Source: Balamuthia mandrillaris
Lineage: Eukaryota > Discosea > Longamoebia > Balamuthiidae
Assembly (NCBI GenBank): GCA_031835245.1
Contig: JAVKOQ010000417.1
Location: forward strand, 1-40,649
Direction of reading: 5' to 3'
DNA length: 40,649 nucleotides
The notes below the pieces were generated by a model. It searched no databases. It was not told the DNA's origin and saw nothing but the letters and a program-made list of their open reading frames with translations. Shown here in pieces: positions 1 through 9,874 of the stretch. Within the stretch, counting starts at the first letter, position 1. Each line of letters begins with the position of its first letter. The position numbers were made by a program, and so were the translations under genes.

Positions 1-135
1 GAGTTTGTGGAGCATTGCAGCGTGGTGTTGAAGATGGAGGCAGGGGACAAGGTTGTGTATGGCAGCAATGGGGAGGAGGTGAGGGACTTGCAGTCTCTCA
101 AGCCTGGTGATAGCGTTCACATTGCTTCTATCTAG
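1..135 (+). CDS. C-terminal end of an unidentified gene, possibly a doublecortin-like domain
   Basis: Frame 1 is open from the window edge and encodes 44 residues before a TAG stop at 133-135. The final stretch (KVVYGSNGEEVRDLQSLKPG, then DSVHIASI) resembles the last strands of doublecortin (DCX) domains, which read roughly 'xLYxxdGxxVxxLxxLxdGxxYVAS' and bind microtubules. The rest of the gene lies outside the window, so domain identity is tentative. Any short ubiquitin-fold or PB1-type domain could look similar at this length. The stop is followed by a purine-rich 3' flank carrying a long GA repeat. Confidence 0.4.
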   Translation, partial: EFVEHCSVVLKMEAGDKVVYGSNGEEVRDLQSLKPGDSVHIASI

Positions 136-268
136 CCCGTTAACACCAACAACAACTAGCGAAAGAAAGAAACGAAAGAAGACAGAAGACAGGCAAGAGA
201 AGAACTAAGAAAGGCAAAAGAAGAAGAGGAAAGAAGGAAGCGAGATCTCTCAAAATCTCTCTAGGATC

Positions 269-309
<41 letters not shown>

Positions 310-383
310 ATACAAAGCAAGAATGGGGGAATAGTGTAAACCAAAACACCAAAAAAAAGTTACTCTTTGTTTTAAACGCGACA
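136..383. other. Convergent intergenic spacer with (GA)n tract
   Basis: The spacer lies between the stop of the partial plus-strand gene and the stop of the minus-strand amino-acid transporter. It is strongly purine-rich on the plus strand and contains an almost uninterrupted GA dinucleotide run at about 270-306. Open frames here are low-complexity readings of the repeat and not credible genes. Confidence 0.7.
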
Positions 384-2854
384 TCAAGAAAAGTCTTTGA
401 TGCACTTTTGAATGGCTTGAACGGTGGTGGCAACGCCAGCCACCAACCCAAAGAGAATAATCAACGAGTGGGCAAAGTAATGCCACATAATGGATGGCTT
501 CAGTTCGGCACGTAACACTTGAGGCCAATTCGGTCTTGTTTGTCGCTGCTGAATGTCCAGAAAGCTGTGTTGTTGGTCCAAACGTCGTTTGGCTTGTCGT
601 TCGTTGAAGCTCAGTTTTAAGTAAATGACCTTTTTGTTTAAAACATGTTATGTTTTTGTTGGGCAGAATGAATGAAGAGAAACAAGGAAGGGAACAGGGG
701 AGAACGAGAGCAGAGAGCAGAGAGCAGAGAGAAGAAAAGAGATGTACCATAGGTAAAATAAACGAGTTCATGGAATTAGATACTCCAACGATGAGGCCAA
801 CCAAATCGCTGACATTGGGCAGAGCCACAGCAAAGCCGACTGTAACCACAATCATGAACGTCCGCATCAACATTCTCCACCAATACGGTACTTCCATTTG
901 CAACTCTTTCTTCTTCTTTGCCATTGTTTCCTCGTCTTCATCCATCGCTTCATCTTCCTTTTGTTGCCACAAAATTTGTTTCTCCTCCTCCCCCTCGTTT
1001 CGTGCTCTTCTCTTAAGCCTCCACTTCGCTAAGATGTTCTCCAACAAGCTCGTCTCTACCACATCACGACACGGAACAAATACCACCACAAACGTGAAGA
1101 TCAGGTCAAAGACCAACGCCACCTTGGCCACTATGATGAACGCGCTCTTAGTTCCCAAGTTGTCGATAACGATGTCCTTGACATCATCTCCAAAGAACAT
1201 GTATCCAAAACCAGCGAAGACTACGTTGAGAATAGTCGTGATGAAGAAGGCCGAGTGCAATGCCAATGGGAAGAACCGAGGTTCCTTCATGGAGGACTCA
1301 ATGGGAAAGAGGTACATCGTGATGCTGAAGAGGAAAGCAGCTGTGCCAAAGAATTGGGGGTAGGTCGAAGGGCGAAAGGCTGGAAAGTCAAAGGGAGAGT
1401 CAATGAACCCGCCATCTTTGAAGCCGTATGCAAAGACCACTACCACACCTTTTGAAAGAAGGAAAAATTCGATAAGGATGAAAGGACTAGAGAACGAGAG
1501 AGAGAGAGAGAGAGAACCAAGCAAAAGGCTGAGGTCACCAAGGATAGAGGTGACGGACAGGTACCGGAAGGACTTTATCCAAGAGAGCAAAATCTCAAAA
1601 GCTCCAATAATGATGATATACTCCGCCACTGACAGTTTCGAAGAGACAGCATGCAATAAATCTCCACTAGTTTTGTTTGTGGTTAATAAGAGGAAAAAAG
1701 AGAGACGAAAGGAGAGAGAATACCAAAAGACAACATAGACAGCACAAGCTCCAAGCCCTTGTATAAGCATAAACACATATGTAAACATTCCCTTTTGTTG
1801 CAATAGTATCATTTATCAGTTTGACGAAGATGAGCACAGAGAACAGAGAACAGAGAAATGAGAGAATGTAAAGAGATGTAAGAAAAAAAAGAAGAGCAAA
1901 AAGAAGAGTCACTTACAGCAGCCTTGCCAAAGGTGGCCTGCGCGAGGTCCGCATAGGAACAGGGCTGATTGGGAAAGACCTTCCGCTTGCACTGAATGAT
2001 GCGGATGTTGATGTAGTCGCAGACGAAGCCCAGCAGAACGAGCCCGATGAGGCCGCCCCAGAGGCCGCCCTGCTTGAGGCCGTACGGCAGGAAGAAGCTG
2101 CCCGCGCCGATGATGCACTTCATGATGTTGACCGATGCTTGGAACGTGTTCTGCCTGCATTGTATTTCATGTTTATTGTTTTTCATTAACAAAAAAAAGA
2201 AAAAAAAGAAAAAAGAAAAAAGAAAAGAAAAATAAAGAAAAGAAAAAGAAAAGAAAAAAGAAAAAAAAAAAAAGAAAAGAAAAAAAAAAGAAAAAAAAAA
2301 AACAAAAAAGAAAAAAAAAAAAGAAAAAGAAAAAAAAAAAAAAAGAAAAAAAAGAAAAAAGAAAAAAGAAAAGAAAATATAAAGAAAAGAAAAAGAAAAG
2401 AAAAAAGAAAAAAGAAAAAAGAAAATATAAAAAAAAGAATGTGAAAAAAAAAAGAAAAAAGAAAAAAGAAAAAAGAAAGAGAAAAAAAGAGAAAAAAGAA
2501 AAAGAAAAGAAAAGAAAAGAAAAAAGCGATTCGATTTGATGAAAAAAAAAAAAGAAAAGAAAGACAAGACAAAAAAAAATACCCGGTTTCTTTCTTTGGC
2601 GCAAGAGGAGAAGCAGGAGAAGGACCAAGGGGGTCAGGAGAAGGAGAAGAAGCGGAAAAAACGTCGTCCTCGTCCTCGAGCGTCATGTCGCGGGCGGAAG
2701 TAAAGGTGAGGGAGGAGGTGTTGAAGGTGAGGGTGGTCAAGCGGGAGGAATCGGGGTCGGAGGAGGAGGAGGAGGAGGCGAAGTTGCTGAGCGGCACATC
2801 GGAGGAGTCGTCGAAACCGATTCCCTGTTGTTGCGATGGCGGAGATGAGGACAT
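384..2854 (-). CDS. AAAP-family amino acid transporter (SLC36/AVT3-like)
   Basis: Predicted polytopic carrier of the amino acid/auxin permease (AAAP) superfamily, moving amino acids with protons or sodium across the plasma or an endolysosomal membrane. Six exons join in frame: 2854-2583, 2154-1917, 1791-1724, 1666-1518, 1448-748 and 629-384, giving 557 residues. A Ser/Asp-rich cytosolic N-terminus (about 90 residues) is followed by the family's first-helix signature SVNIMKCIIGAGSFFLPYG. About ten hydrophobic helices follow, including the LFPIESSMKEP motif typical of SLC36/AVT3 members and the FILPMVIYLKL segment near the end. A charged KKKK/E-rich cytosolic loop lies between helices in exon 5. 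Intron 1 is a 428-nt run that is almost pure pyrimidine on the coding strand. The substrate cannot be read from sequence. The gene is divergent from the FrnE-like gene. Confidence 0.85.
2187..2562. repeat. Polypurine A/G simple-repeat tract filling transporter intron 1
   Basis: About 375 bp of degenerate AAAAAG/AAAGAAA units on the plus strand (T/C on the transporter's coding strand). It fills nearly all of intron 1. Long lysine- or phenylalanine-rich open frames across it are artefacts of the repeat. The donor (2580-2582) and acceptor (2155-2156) just outside it splice in frame. Confidence 0.85.
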
Positions 2855-3162
2855 AGACGGAAAAAAGAAACCCCAGCAGCAGCGTCCTCTTCTCTCCTGT
2901 TACTTCTTTCTTTTTATTTTTTGTTGCGTCACCAGGGACGATAAACGGAGGAAGATAGGTTTCGGTGCAATAGCCAAACAATAAATAGGAAATGTTGGAC
3001 GGATTTTGCCCGCAAAAAAAGTACGGTATTGCTTTTCTGCCGACCTGTGGAGCTCGTCTAAAGCACAAGTGGAGCACGGGTGTAGCACAATTCATAATAA
3101 GAGCACAATTCGTGGACAAAAACTGCACCAAAAGAGCTCAGAACAGAAAGAAAGAAACAGAG
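2855..3162. promoter_or_regulatory. Divergent intergenic region (transporter / FrnE-like gene)
   Basis: This 308-bp spacer separates two start codons on opposite strands, so it must hold both promoters. An A/T-rich stretch with 'aataaata' lies near 2980. No clear TATA box or other named element could be assigned. Confidence 0.4.
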
Positions 3163-4630
3163 ATGAACGCGATGAAGAAAAAGATTGCGGTGAAGGTGGT
3201 CTCCGATACCATCTGTCCATGGTAGGTTTTTTTTTCCCTTTTATTCCCTCACTGAAACTTTTCTGTTTATTCATTAAAAAAAAATTTTGCAATCGAAACA
3301 AACAAAGGTGCTACATTGGAAAGAAAAGATTAGAATCGGCCATCCAGAGCTTCACTGCTTCTTCATCTGCTTCCGTTGAATTCGAAGTACGTGGTTTGTC
3401 CTCTCCCTTTCTCTTTTAGCATCTTCGCGATGCTCACCCGTATGCATTACCAAAAGGTGCGGCATGTTCCCTATCTGTTGCTGCCGCAACTGCCGAAGGA
3501 AGGCCTCGACAAGCGCGCCTTCTATCGCAAGCGGGTCGGAGAGGAGCGCTATGGCGTCATGGTTCGCTCCCTGCAAGAGTTAGGTTTGTCATTCTCACTC
3601 CCTCCCCGTTCTTCTTCTGCTTTTGCTTCCATTCTCTTCCCTTTCTGCTGCTTTTGGTCTCTCTTCTCTTTCTCCCACAAAGCTCATCTCTCTCTCTCTC
3701 TCTCTCTCACTCTTCTCCTTTCTCTCCTTCCTCCTCTGTCCTCCTCTCCCTTTTATCTGTATGATCTCTCTTCTCTACGTTGTTGTTCTATTCGTCCTCT
3801 CCTCACTCTCCGCTTCTCAAATCCTTACTCTTCTCTCCTCGTCTTTCCTCTCCCTCTCTTTTCGTTCTGTTCCTTCTCTTTCGTCCATCTTCTTCGTTGT
3901 TCCATTCTTCTCGTCTGCAAACATCAAACAGGAAAATCATTGAACATAAAGTTTAAAGAAGATGGAACCATCGGCAATACCGTTCTTTCTCATCGCCTGT
4001 TAGAATATGCGCACCGTAAAGGCAAACAGCAAGAGGTCCTCCTGATCTTCTCTCTTTTTCTCATTCACTGCCTCTCTCTGCTTCTGTCATCTCTCTCCAC
4101 TCGCCTTTTTACCGGTTCTCCTCTCCTCTCTGCTTCCTCTTCCCCACTGGCTTACTTTCATCCCAACAAACAGACATTAGAACAGGTTTACAAAATCTAT
4201 TTCGAAGAAGGGCAAAACCTAGCCTCCAAAGATGTCCTCTTAGCTGCCGCCGAAAGAGCGGGGCTAGAGCGAACTCCCACAGAGCAATTTCTCGATGGGG
4301 AGGAAGACCTGGACTTTGTGCTGATGCTGGACAGAGAGCTGAAAGACAACAGAGGCGTTCATGGCGTGCCTCACTTTATCTTTAATGACAAGTTTGCTGT
4401 CTTTCCCCTTTCCTTTCTTTCTTCTCGATTCTTTCTTCTTTTTCTTTTCTTATCGTTTCTCTCTTTATTCTCACATCAACTTTTTTTATTGTAAAAGATA
4501 TGCTTTTGGAGGAGCACAAGAAGAAGCGGTCTTCACGAGCGTATTCCAAAAGGTACTGAAGGACCAACGACAAACAGCAACCCAAAGCAAACCCTCCACG
4601 GAAGAAGCATTAAAACCTTCAAAACTTTGA
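3163..4630 (+). CDS. FrnE-like DsbA-family thioredoxin-fold oxidoreductase
   Basis: Predicted dithiol-disulphide oxidoreductase of the DsbA/FrnE (2-hydroxychromene-2-carboxylate isomerase-like) family. Six exons (3163-3221, 3308-3386, 3457-3583, 3932-4035, 4174-4391, 4498-4630) give 239 residues, close to the usual 215-240. The active-site motif CPWC is created exactly across intron 1 (DTICPW|CYIGKKRLE). Downstream family landmarks are LLLPQLPKEGLDKRAF, KFKEDGTIGNTVLSHRLL, the cis-proline loop GVPHFIF, and the terminal YAFGGAQ. The insertion between the two thioredoxin-fold halves is helical, as in FrnE. There is no signal peptide, so a cytosolic role in thiol redox or stress defence is likely. 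Two donors (GTACGT and GTCCTC) are unusual, but each is required to keep the frame. The family is mainly bacterial, so an ancient transfer is possible. Confidence 0.87.
3584..3931 (+). repeat. CT-rich intron with (TC)n microsatellite in FrnE-like gene
   Basis: Intron 3 (348 nt) is heavily pyrimidine-rich on the coding strand and includes an eleven-unit TC run near 3686-3708. It encodes no plausible protein. Its boundaries are fixed by continuity of the conserved QELG|KSLNIKF segment. Confidence 0.75.
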
Positions 4631-4988
4631 AAAAATAAAGAAAACAAAAAATAAAATAAAAAATAATTACCAGTATTCATGACGACACGAAAATTTACAC
4701 ACAAAATTACCAAATAAAGTAAGGAATTCTTGGAATGTTTACCTTAATAGGTAATTCACCATGTCGACATAAATAATTCAATATGGATTTAATTTCACGG
4801 GAATTGCCGAAAAGAAAAAGCTTTGGAGGAAACATTAAAACTCAACAGAAGCTCCCTCCCTTGGTGATAGTGTGAGTACGCTCCAATAACAACAACAAAA
4901 GTGAAGCAAAACCAAAGCGACAGTAGAGTTTAGGTACTTTCTTCTTTTCTTTCTTTCTCTTTGTCAAATATTTCACCATTTGCATTAA
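4631..4988. other. Intergenic spacer, AT-rich
   Basis: This 358-bp region lies between the FrnE-like stop and the permease start. Just after the stop there is an A-rich stretch with AATAAAG and AATAAAATAAA, which could serve as polyadenylation signals. No gene, RNA or repeat family is recognisable in the remainder. Confidence 0.5.
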
Positions 4989-6264
4989 ATGACTTTGAAA
5001 AAAAAAAGGATAAACAGAGAACAAGAAATGGAGCAGTCGTACCAGCACTCCACGCTCGGTTCTGTTTTTGACGAGGAGACGGATAGACCTTCTTCCTCTT
5101 ACAGCGAAAGCTGGAGCGATGTTGATACCTTCTCCTCCGCTGGCCCTTCCAACTACGGCGCAGCAGTTGCACCTTCCTATCATTTGGTATTCTCTCCTTC
5201 TTCTTTCTTCTTTCTTCTTTCTTCTTTCTTCTTTCTTCTTTCGTCTTTCTTTTTTCTTCCCTCTCCTTCTCATTGTCGTTTTTTTAAGGGAGGAGGAGCC
5301 AGGTCTGCTTTAAACGAAGAGCAGTCCTCTCTGCTTCATGCTTCCTCTTCTGAAAGACGAAGAAGAAGAAAACGCAGAAAGAAGAAGGAGGAGGCAGTGC
5401 CTCCTTCTCGCCTACCTTCGTGGCGTGCTCTGTTTTCGGAGTTCTGTCAGGAGCTTCCAGCGTGGCGGCAAGTGCTTCGCGTGTGCTGCCGAAGAGAAAC
5501 GCTGAAAGTATTTTTCATCATGGGCATCTTTGCCTTTGCATTGTGGTTGTTCACCGGAGAGCAGGATCCTGATCATGGTCAGGCTTTACTTCACATTCTT
5601 GCCGTCTCAACAGCCGAGCCCACTGTATGCTTTGTCTTTTTTGTTCTATTCGTTTTTTCTTCTTCTTCTTCTTCTTCTTCTTCTTCTCCTTTCTTCTTCT
5701 GCTTGTTCTTCTTCTTCTTCTTCTTCTTGTTCTTCTTCTTCTTCTTCTTCTTCTTGTTCTTCTTCTGCTTGTTCTTCTTCTTCTTCTTCTTCTTCTTCTT
5801 GACTTCTTCTTGTTCTTCTTCTTCTTGTTCTTCTTCTTGCTCTTCTTCTTCTTCTTCTTCTTCTTCTTCTTCTTCTTCTCTTCTCTTCTCTTCTCTTCTC
5901 TTCTCTTCTCTGCTGTGTTCATTCCTCTAGTTCTCCTTCTCTGACATTAAAACGCAAACAGATGATAGAGCTCAGCAACGAGTTGCCAATGGACAGAATC
6001 CACATGAAAGTTATAGGACAAGAGATAACAGTTCCTCCGTTTGTCGAGCCTGTACACCTGAAGTTCTCTCTCCAAGGCTCCCAAACGAATGAGACTTGGG
6101 CCACGTTTGAGAAACAGAGCGTTCGTTTGCTGAAGAAAGTAGAAGTTAGCGAAACGATCGAGTTCGATCTTTCGGACTCGGAGCAAAGCAAAGCAAAGTC
6201 ATGGCGTATTCTCGTGGAAACCGAAAGCACTGTACGTTGAAAGTTTTAGATAAAAACTCTCATC

Positions 6265-6307
<43 letters not shown>

Positions 6308-8359
6308 TTCACGTAACCTAAAGTAACAAAAATCTGAACAGACACCAGTAGGCCTCACTTTATGGATCCAACAACTGGACTTTATGGCTCGTTATCAGGT
6401 CATCTTTGCTGCAATCATCTTGGTGCTCGTGTACGTGATGATCATCTTGGAGACGATGCATCGCACCATTGTCGCTCTGTTGGGTTCCTTTTGGGCGTTG
6501 GCTGTGTTGTCTCGCATTCACACTCGCCCTGCCTTTCTTGATGTCATCACTTGGATAGACTATGACACACTTGGTTCGTTAGAAAACTCAACTCTTTTCT
6601 CTTTTGTTTTACTGACTCTGAAACATAAAACAAAAAGGTTTATTGTTCGGAATGATGTTAATGGTAGGGATCTTTTCGGATACAGGTTTCTTTGAGTACT
6701 GTGCCGTCAAAGCCTACAAGCTCTCCCGCGGCAACATCTGGCGCCTCGTCACCATTCTCTGCGTCTTCACCGCTGTCATCTCCGCCTTTCTCGACAACGT
6801 CACCACCATTCTCCTGCTAACTCCGGTAACGGTGCGTCTCTGCAAGGTCATAGATTTGGATCCGATACCGGTCATCATAGCCGAGGTGATATTTAGCAAC
6901 ATCGGAGGCACGGCGACCGCTGTGGGAGACCCTCCCAACATCCTCATCGTCAACGATGCCAAGATACAAGCTTCCGGAGACATCAACTTTGGAAACTTTG
7001 CCTTGCATGTAGCGCCCGGAGTTATCATGGCTCTCATTGCGACCTTTTTCTATCTCAAGTTCTTGTTGAAGGATAGGTTGCAGCCAAATCCGATCAAGGG
7101 TCGAATGAAGGAGATAGAGATATGGAAGAAGACGGCGGAGAGAATCAGGGAGCATGATGGAGAGGAGGAGAAGATGGTCAAGTATAAGTTGTTGGATTAC
7201 ATCAAAGAGTTAGAGTTACAATTGGAGAAGGAAAAGCTGAAGATGAACCAGAGTTTTACACAGAGCAACTCAACTGATATTCGAAGGAGAAGAACGACAA
7301 CTTCATCAGATTCTTCGACATCTTCCTCTTCAAGTGATTCTTCTTCAGGTTCGGAAAGTGAAGAAGGAGAAGAAAGAAGAAAATATAAAGAAAAAGTTTC
7401 AGATAACGATATAGAGCACGGAACTATAGAAGAAATGATCATCGAAGAGGAAGAAGCCAACGAAAACGACTCGAATCATCGTTATCTCAACATCGAAGAG
7501 CTCGAAGAGAAGTACACCATTACCGACAAGCCCCTCTTCATAAAGTCCTGCATCGTCCTCATCGCAGTCATCATCCTCTTCTTCATTCACTCTTTTGTTC
7601 CTGTTCATCTCAACTTGGCTTGGATAGCCATTATAGGCGCCATGATTCATCTCTTGGTGAGCGGAGTGAAGGACGTGGATCACGTGTTGGAGAAGATCGA
7701 GCTCTCCACTTTGCTCTTCTTTGCTGGACTGTTTGTGTTGATGAGAGCGTTGGAGGAGATGGGGTTGATGGAGTTCATTGCGGAGATGTGCAAGGAGGTG
7801 GTGGAGAAAGTGCCAGAGGGGAACGGCAGGCTGGCCGTTGCTGTTATCATCATCATTTGGGTAAACTATTTTCTCCCTCTCTCTCGCTCTCACTCTCCCT
7901 CTCTCTCGCTCTCACTCTCTCTCTCTCCCCCTCTTTTTTAACATGTTGCATTTATTTTAAAAATATACAGGTGGGGGCGATAGTGGGAGCGTGCATTGAC
8001 AACATTCCGTTCACACAAACGATGATACCGGTGGTGGTAACTTTGGCGAACAGCGACCTGGGACTACCTCTTCAACCGATGGTTTGGGCCCTTTCCTTTG
8101 GTTGCTGCTTTGGAGGCAACGGCACGCTGATTGGTGCATCCGCAAACGTTGTTGCTGCTGGTCTTTCTGAACAACAGGTACTCTCGTCCAATTTGTGTGC
8201 CCTTTCTCTTCTTCACTAACGCCTTTCTACAAACACCGAAAGGGCTATCCTATAACGTTCAACGCGTTTTTCAAAGTTGGTTTTCCAGCGATGATCCTGT
8301 CCTCCTTCGTAGCTATGCTTTACGTTCTTCTCTTCCACGTGGCCATTCCTTGGCACTAA
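4989..8359 (+). CDS. P-protein (OCA2-like) ArsB/NhaD-family transporter
   Basis: Ion-transporter-superfamily permease resembling animal P protein (OCA2), an organellar anion or ion/H+ transporter. Seven exons (4989-5186, 5289-5624, 5962-6231, 6342-6573, 6638-7860, 7971-8177, 8243-8359) give 860 residues; human P protein has 838. A second ATG at 5028 would give 847 residues and is equally possible. One N-terminal helix ([12 protein letters not shown]) precedes a roughly 100-residue soluble insert, as in OCA2. The permease core follows: [19 protein letters not shown], the [13 protein letters not shown] hairpin, [14 protein letters not shown], and in the second half [11 protein letters not shown] and [14 protein letters not shown]. 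These are the two inverted re-entrant repeats of the ArsB/NhaD fold. A long acidic and serine-rich cytosolic loop (about 7200-7500) separates the halves. The substrate is unknown; an acidic-organelle membrane is the expected site by family analogy. Confidence 0.88.
5196..5251 (+). repeat. (TTCTTTC)n-type microsatellite in permease intron 1
   Basis: A short tandem array of TTCTTTC-like units fills most of the 102-nt intron 1 of the permease gene. It is pyrimidine on the coding strand. Confidence 0.75.
5656..5915 (+). repeat. (TTC)n / (TCTTC)n microsatellite in permease intron 2
   Basis: Roughly 260 bp of TTC trinucleotide units, interrupted by TGC/TTG variants, pass into CTTCT pentanucleotide units at the 3' end. 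They occupy intron 2 (5625-5961). Poly-Ser, poly-Leu and poly-Phe open frames here are not genes. Confidence 0.85.
6270..6303 (+). repeat. (TC)n microsatellite in permease intron 3
   Basis: A pure TC dinucleotide run of about 17 units lies inside the 110-nt intron between 6232 and 6341. Confidence 0.8.
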
Positions 8360-8460
8360 GAATCTCTTTTCTTTCTTTTCGCCAAAGGAGAAAGCGTTTT
8401 TCCTTTGAGCTCTATCTAGCGTTCTCTTTTGTTAAATGTGAAAATAACATTTTCTTTCGT

Positions 8461-9572
8461 TCAGCCCAGTTCAAGAGTAGTACAAGCAAAAACTTTGTGG
8501 AGAGCGTGTTGAGGCCTCTTTCCTCCATGGTACATCCGCACGCAGCGAAACACGTCCACCATTCCCAACTCGTCCTTCGCCATCTTCTCCGCCTCTTCAT
8601 TTGCCTCCGACACGTCCACCGAAACAACTGCATTCAACAACTCGGAAGAAGAAAAGGAGGAAGGAGAAGAAGAAAGAGAAGAAGCTAAAGCGAGAAGCAA
8701 AGCTTTGGCCACTTCTTTGCTATCGGCAAAGAGAGGACCCACTCTGTAGCCACCTAACGAAGCACGAATCGTTCCATACCCTCTTATCGCTTCTCCTTCT
8801 CCTTCTTCTTTGGAGAAGGCAACCAAAGAAACTGAGTCAGGAGCATAGAGCCATTTCTGAAGAAAGGCTGTTCTCGGTCCAGGAAAGCATTGTCGGTCGT
8901 AGGCCTCCACTTGCTCCATCAACGAAGCGGTGCATGGCTTCAAATGAAAGCCATTTCCTTCCATCACATCAGAAGATGAAGAGTACGTGATGAGATGCTG
9001 CACGGTGGCTTGATAGCGGATGTGCATGTAGTAGGAAGAGAATCCGGAACGACGGTAGTTGGCTTCTTGGGCGAGAACGCCGTCCAACCCTATCACTCTG
9101 TCCTTCTCTTGTTGTAGGTATTCCATCGCTTTCTTCCACATTGCCTTTTTTTTTTTGGTTGCTTAGCACAAGAAACAATGAAGAAAAGAAGAAGGGAAGA
9201 GAATAACGAACAATGCCAAAACCGCGTCCTCTGTGTTCAGGCTTGACAACGTAGAGACCAAGGAAGCCAAAGGTCTTGCCATACGTGACCGCCGAGAGTG
9301 TGCCCACGGGCTCGCCCTTCAGCTCTGCCACGAAAAAGCCATCCGGGTCAGCAGCAAAGAAGGCCTCGGCGTCATGTTTGCCTACACTCATAGAGAGGAA
9401 CATTTCAGACCAAAGCAAGAGTGAAGAGTGAACAAAAGAGGTGGAGAAGCGCCAAAGTCCAACCTGGGTTCCAGCCCTCGTCAGCGGCAAAACGCCAAGC
9501 CGTTCTTCGCACCTCCTCTGCTGAGGTGAGCTTGCGGACCACCACCCCTTCCTGGCCTTCTTCTTTCTCCAT
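8461..9572 (-). CDS. GNAT-family N-acetyltransferase with a C-terminal Acetyltransf_18-like domain
   Basis: Predicted acetyl-CoA-dependent N-acetyltransferase. Three exons (9572-9464, 9381-9212, 9144-8461) give 320 residues. The N-terminal GNAT fold carries a strand ending GFFVAELKGEPVGTLSAVTY, then the acetyl-CoA pyrophosphate-binding motif FLGLYVVKPEHRGRGFGIAM (R/Q-x-x-G-x-G/A type) across the exon 2/3 junction. The following GLDGVLAQEANYRRSGF is characteristic of a subgroup whose second half is an Acetyltransf_18 (DUF1248-like) domain, here about residues 180-320. The ATG at 9572 was chosen because it starts the only exon that joins KLTSAEEVRRTAWRFAADEG in frame to the GNAT core. The acceptor substrate is unknown. 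The gene is convergent with the permease gene, with only about 100 bp between stops. Confidence 0.82.
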
Positions 9573-9874
9573 ACTTCTTTATTACTTTGTTGGGTGGTTT
9601 AAAAAGGCCAGAGAGGAAAAGAAGAAACCCCTGAAGGGATGGCTTTGTTTTTATTCTCTCCCTCACGCCTTTCTTTTCTCTTTATATAATTTTGTTTTGT
9701 TTGAGATATTGGACCAATCAGATCAAACATGCCATGCCTGCTGATGTCATTTCTTCCTACGGCCATATCGTGCACGAATCGTGCAAAATTTGAGGTCAAA
9801 AGCTGATATTTTTTTGTTTTTAAAAAAATAATAAAATAATAAGAGAATAATAATACCTTTTTTTTTAATTATTT
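9573..9874. other. Spacer between the acetyltransferase start and the pseudogene 3' end
   Basis: This 302-bp spacer should contain the acetyltransferase promoter (minus strand). A TATATAA-like sequence (minus strand) at about 9683-9690 lies some 110 bp upstream of the start codon. An A/T-rich tract at 9809-9876 abuts the pseudogene. Nothing else is recognisable. Confidence 0.4.

Noticed and set aside
2135-2539. Long Lys/Glu- and Phe-rich open frames on both strands
   Set aside because: They are readings of an A/G simple repeat inside transporter intron 1; splice sites on both sides preserve the transporter frame.
5551-5944. Poly-Ser/Leu/Phe or Arg/Lys frames
   Set aside because: TTC/TCTTC microsatellite within permease intron 2, with no conserved composition outside the repeat.
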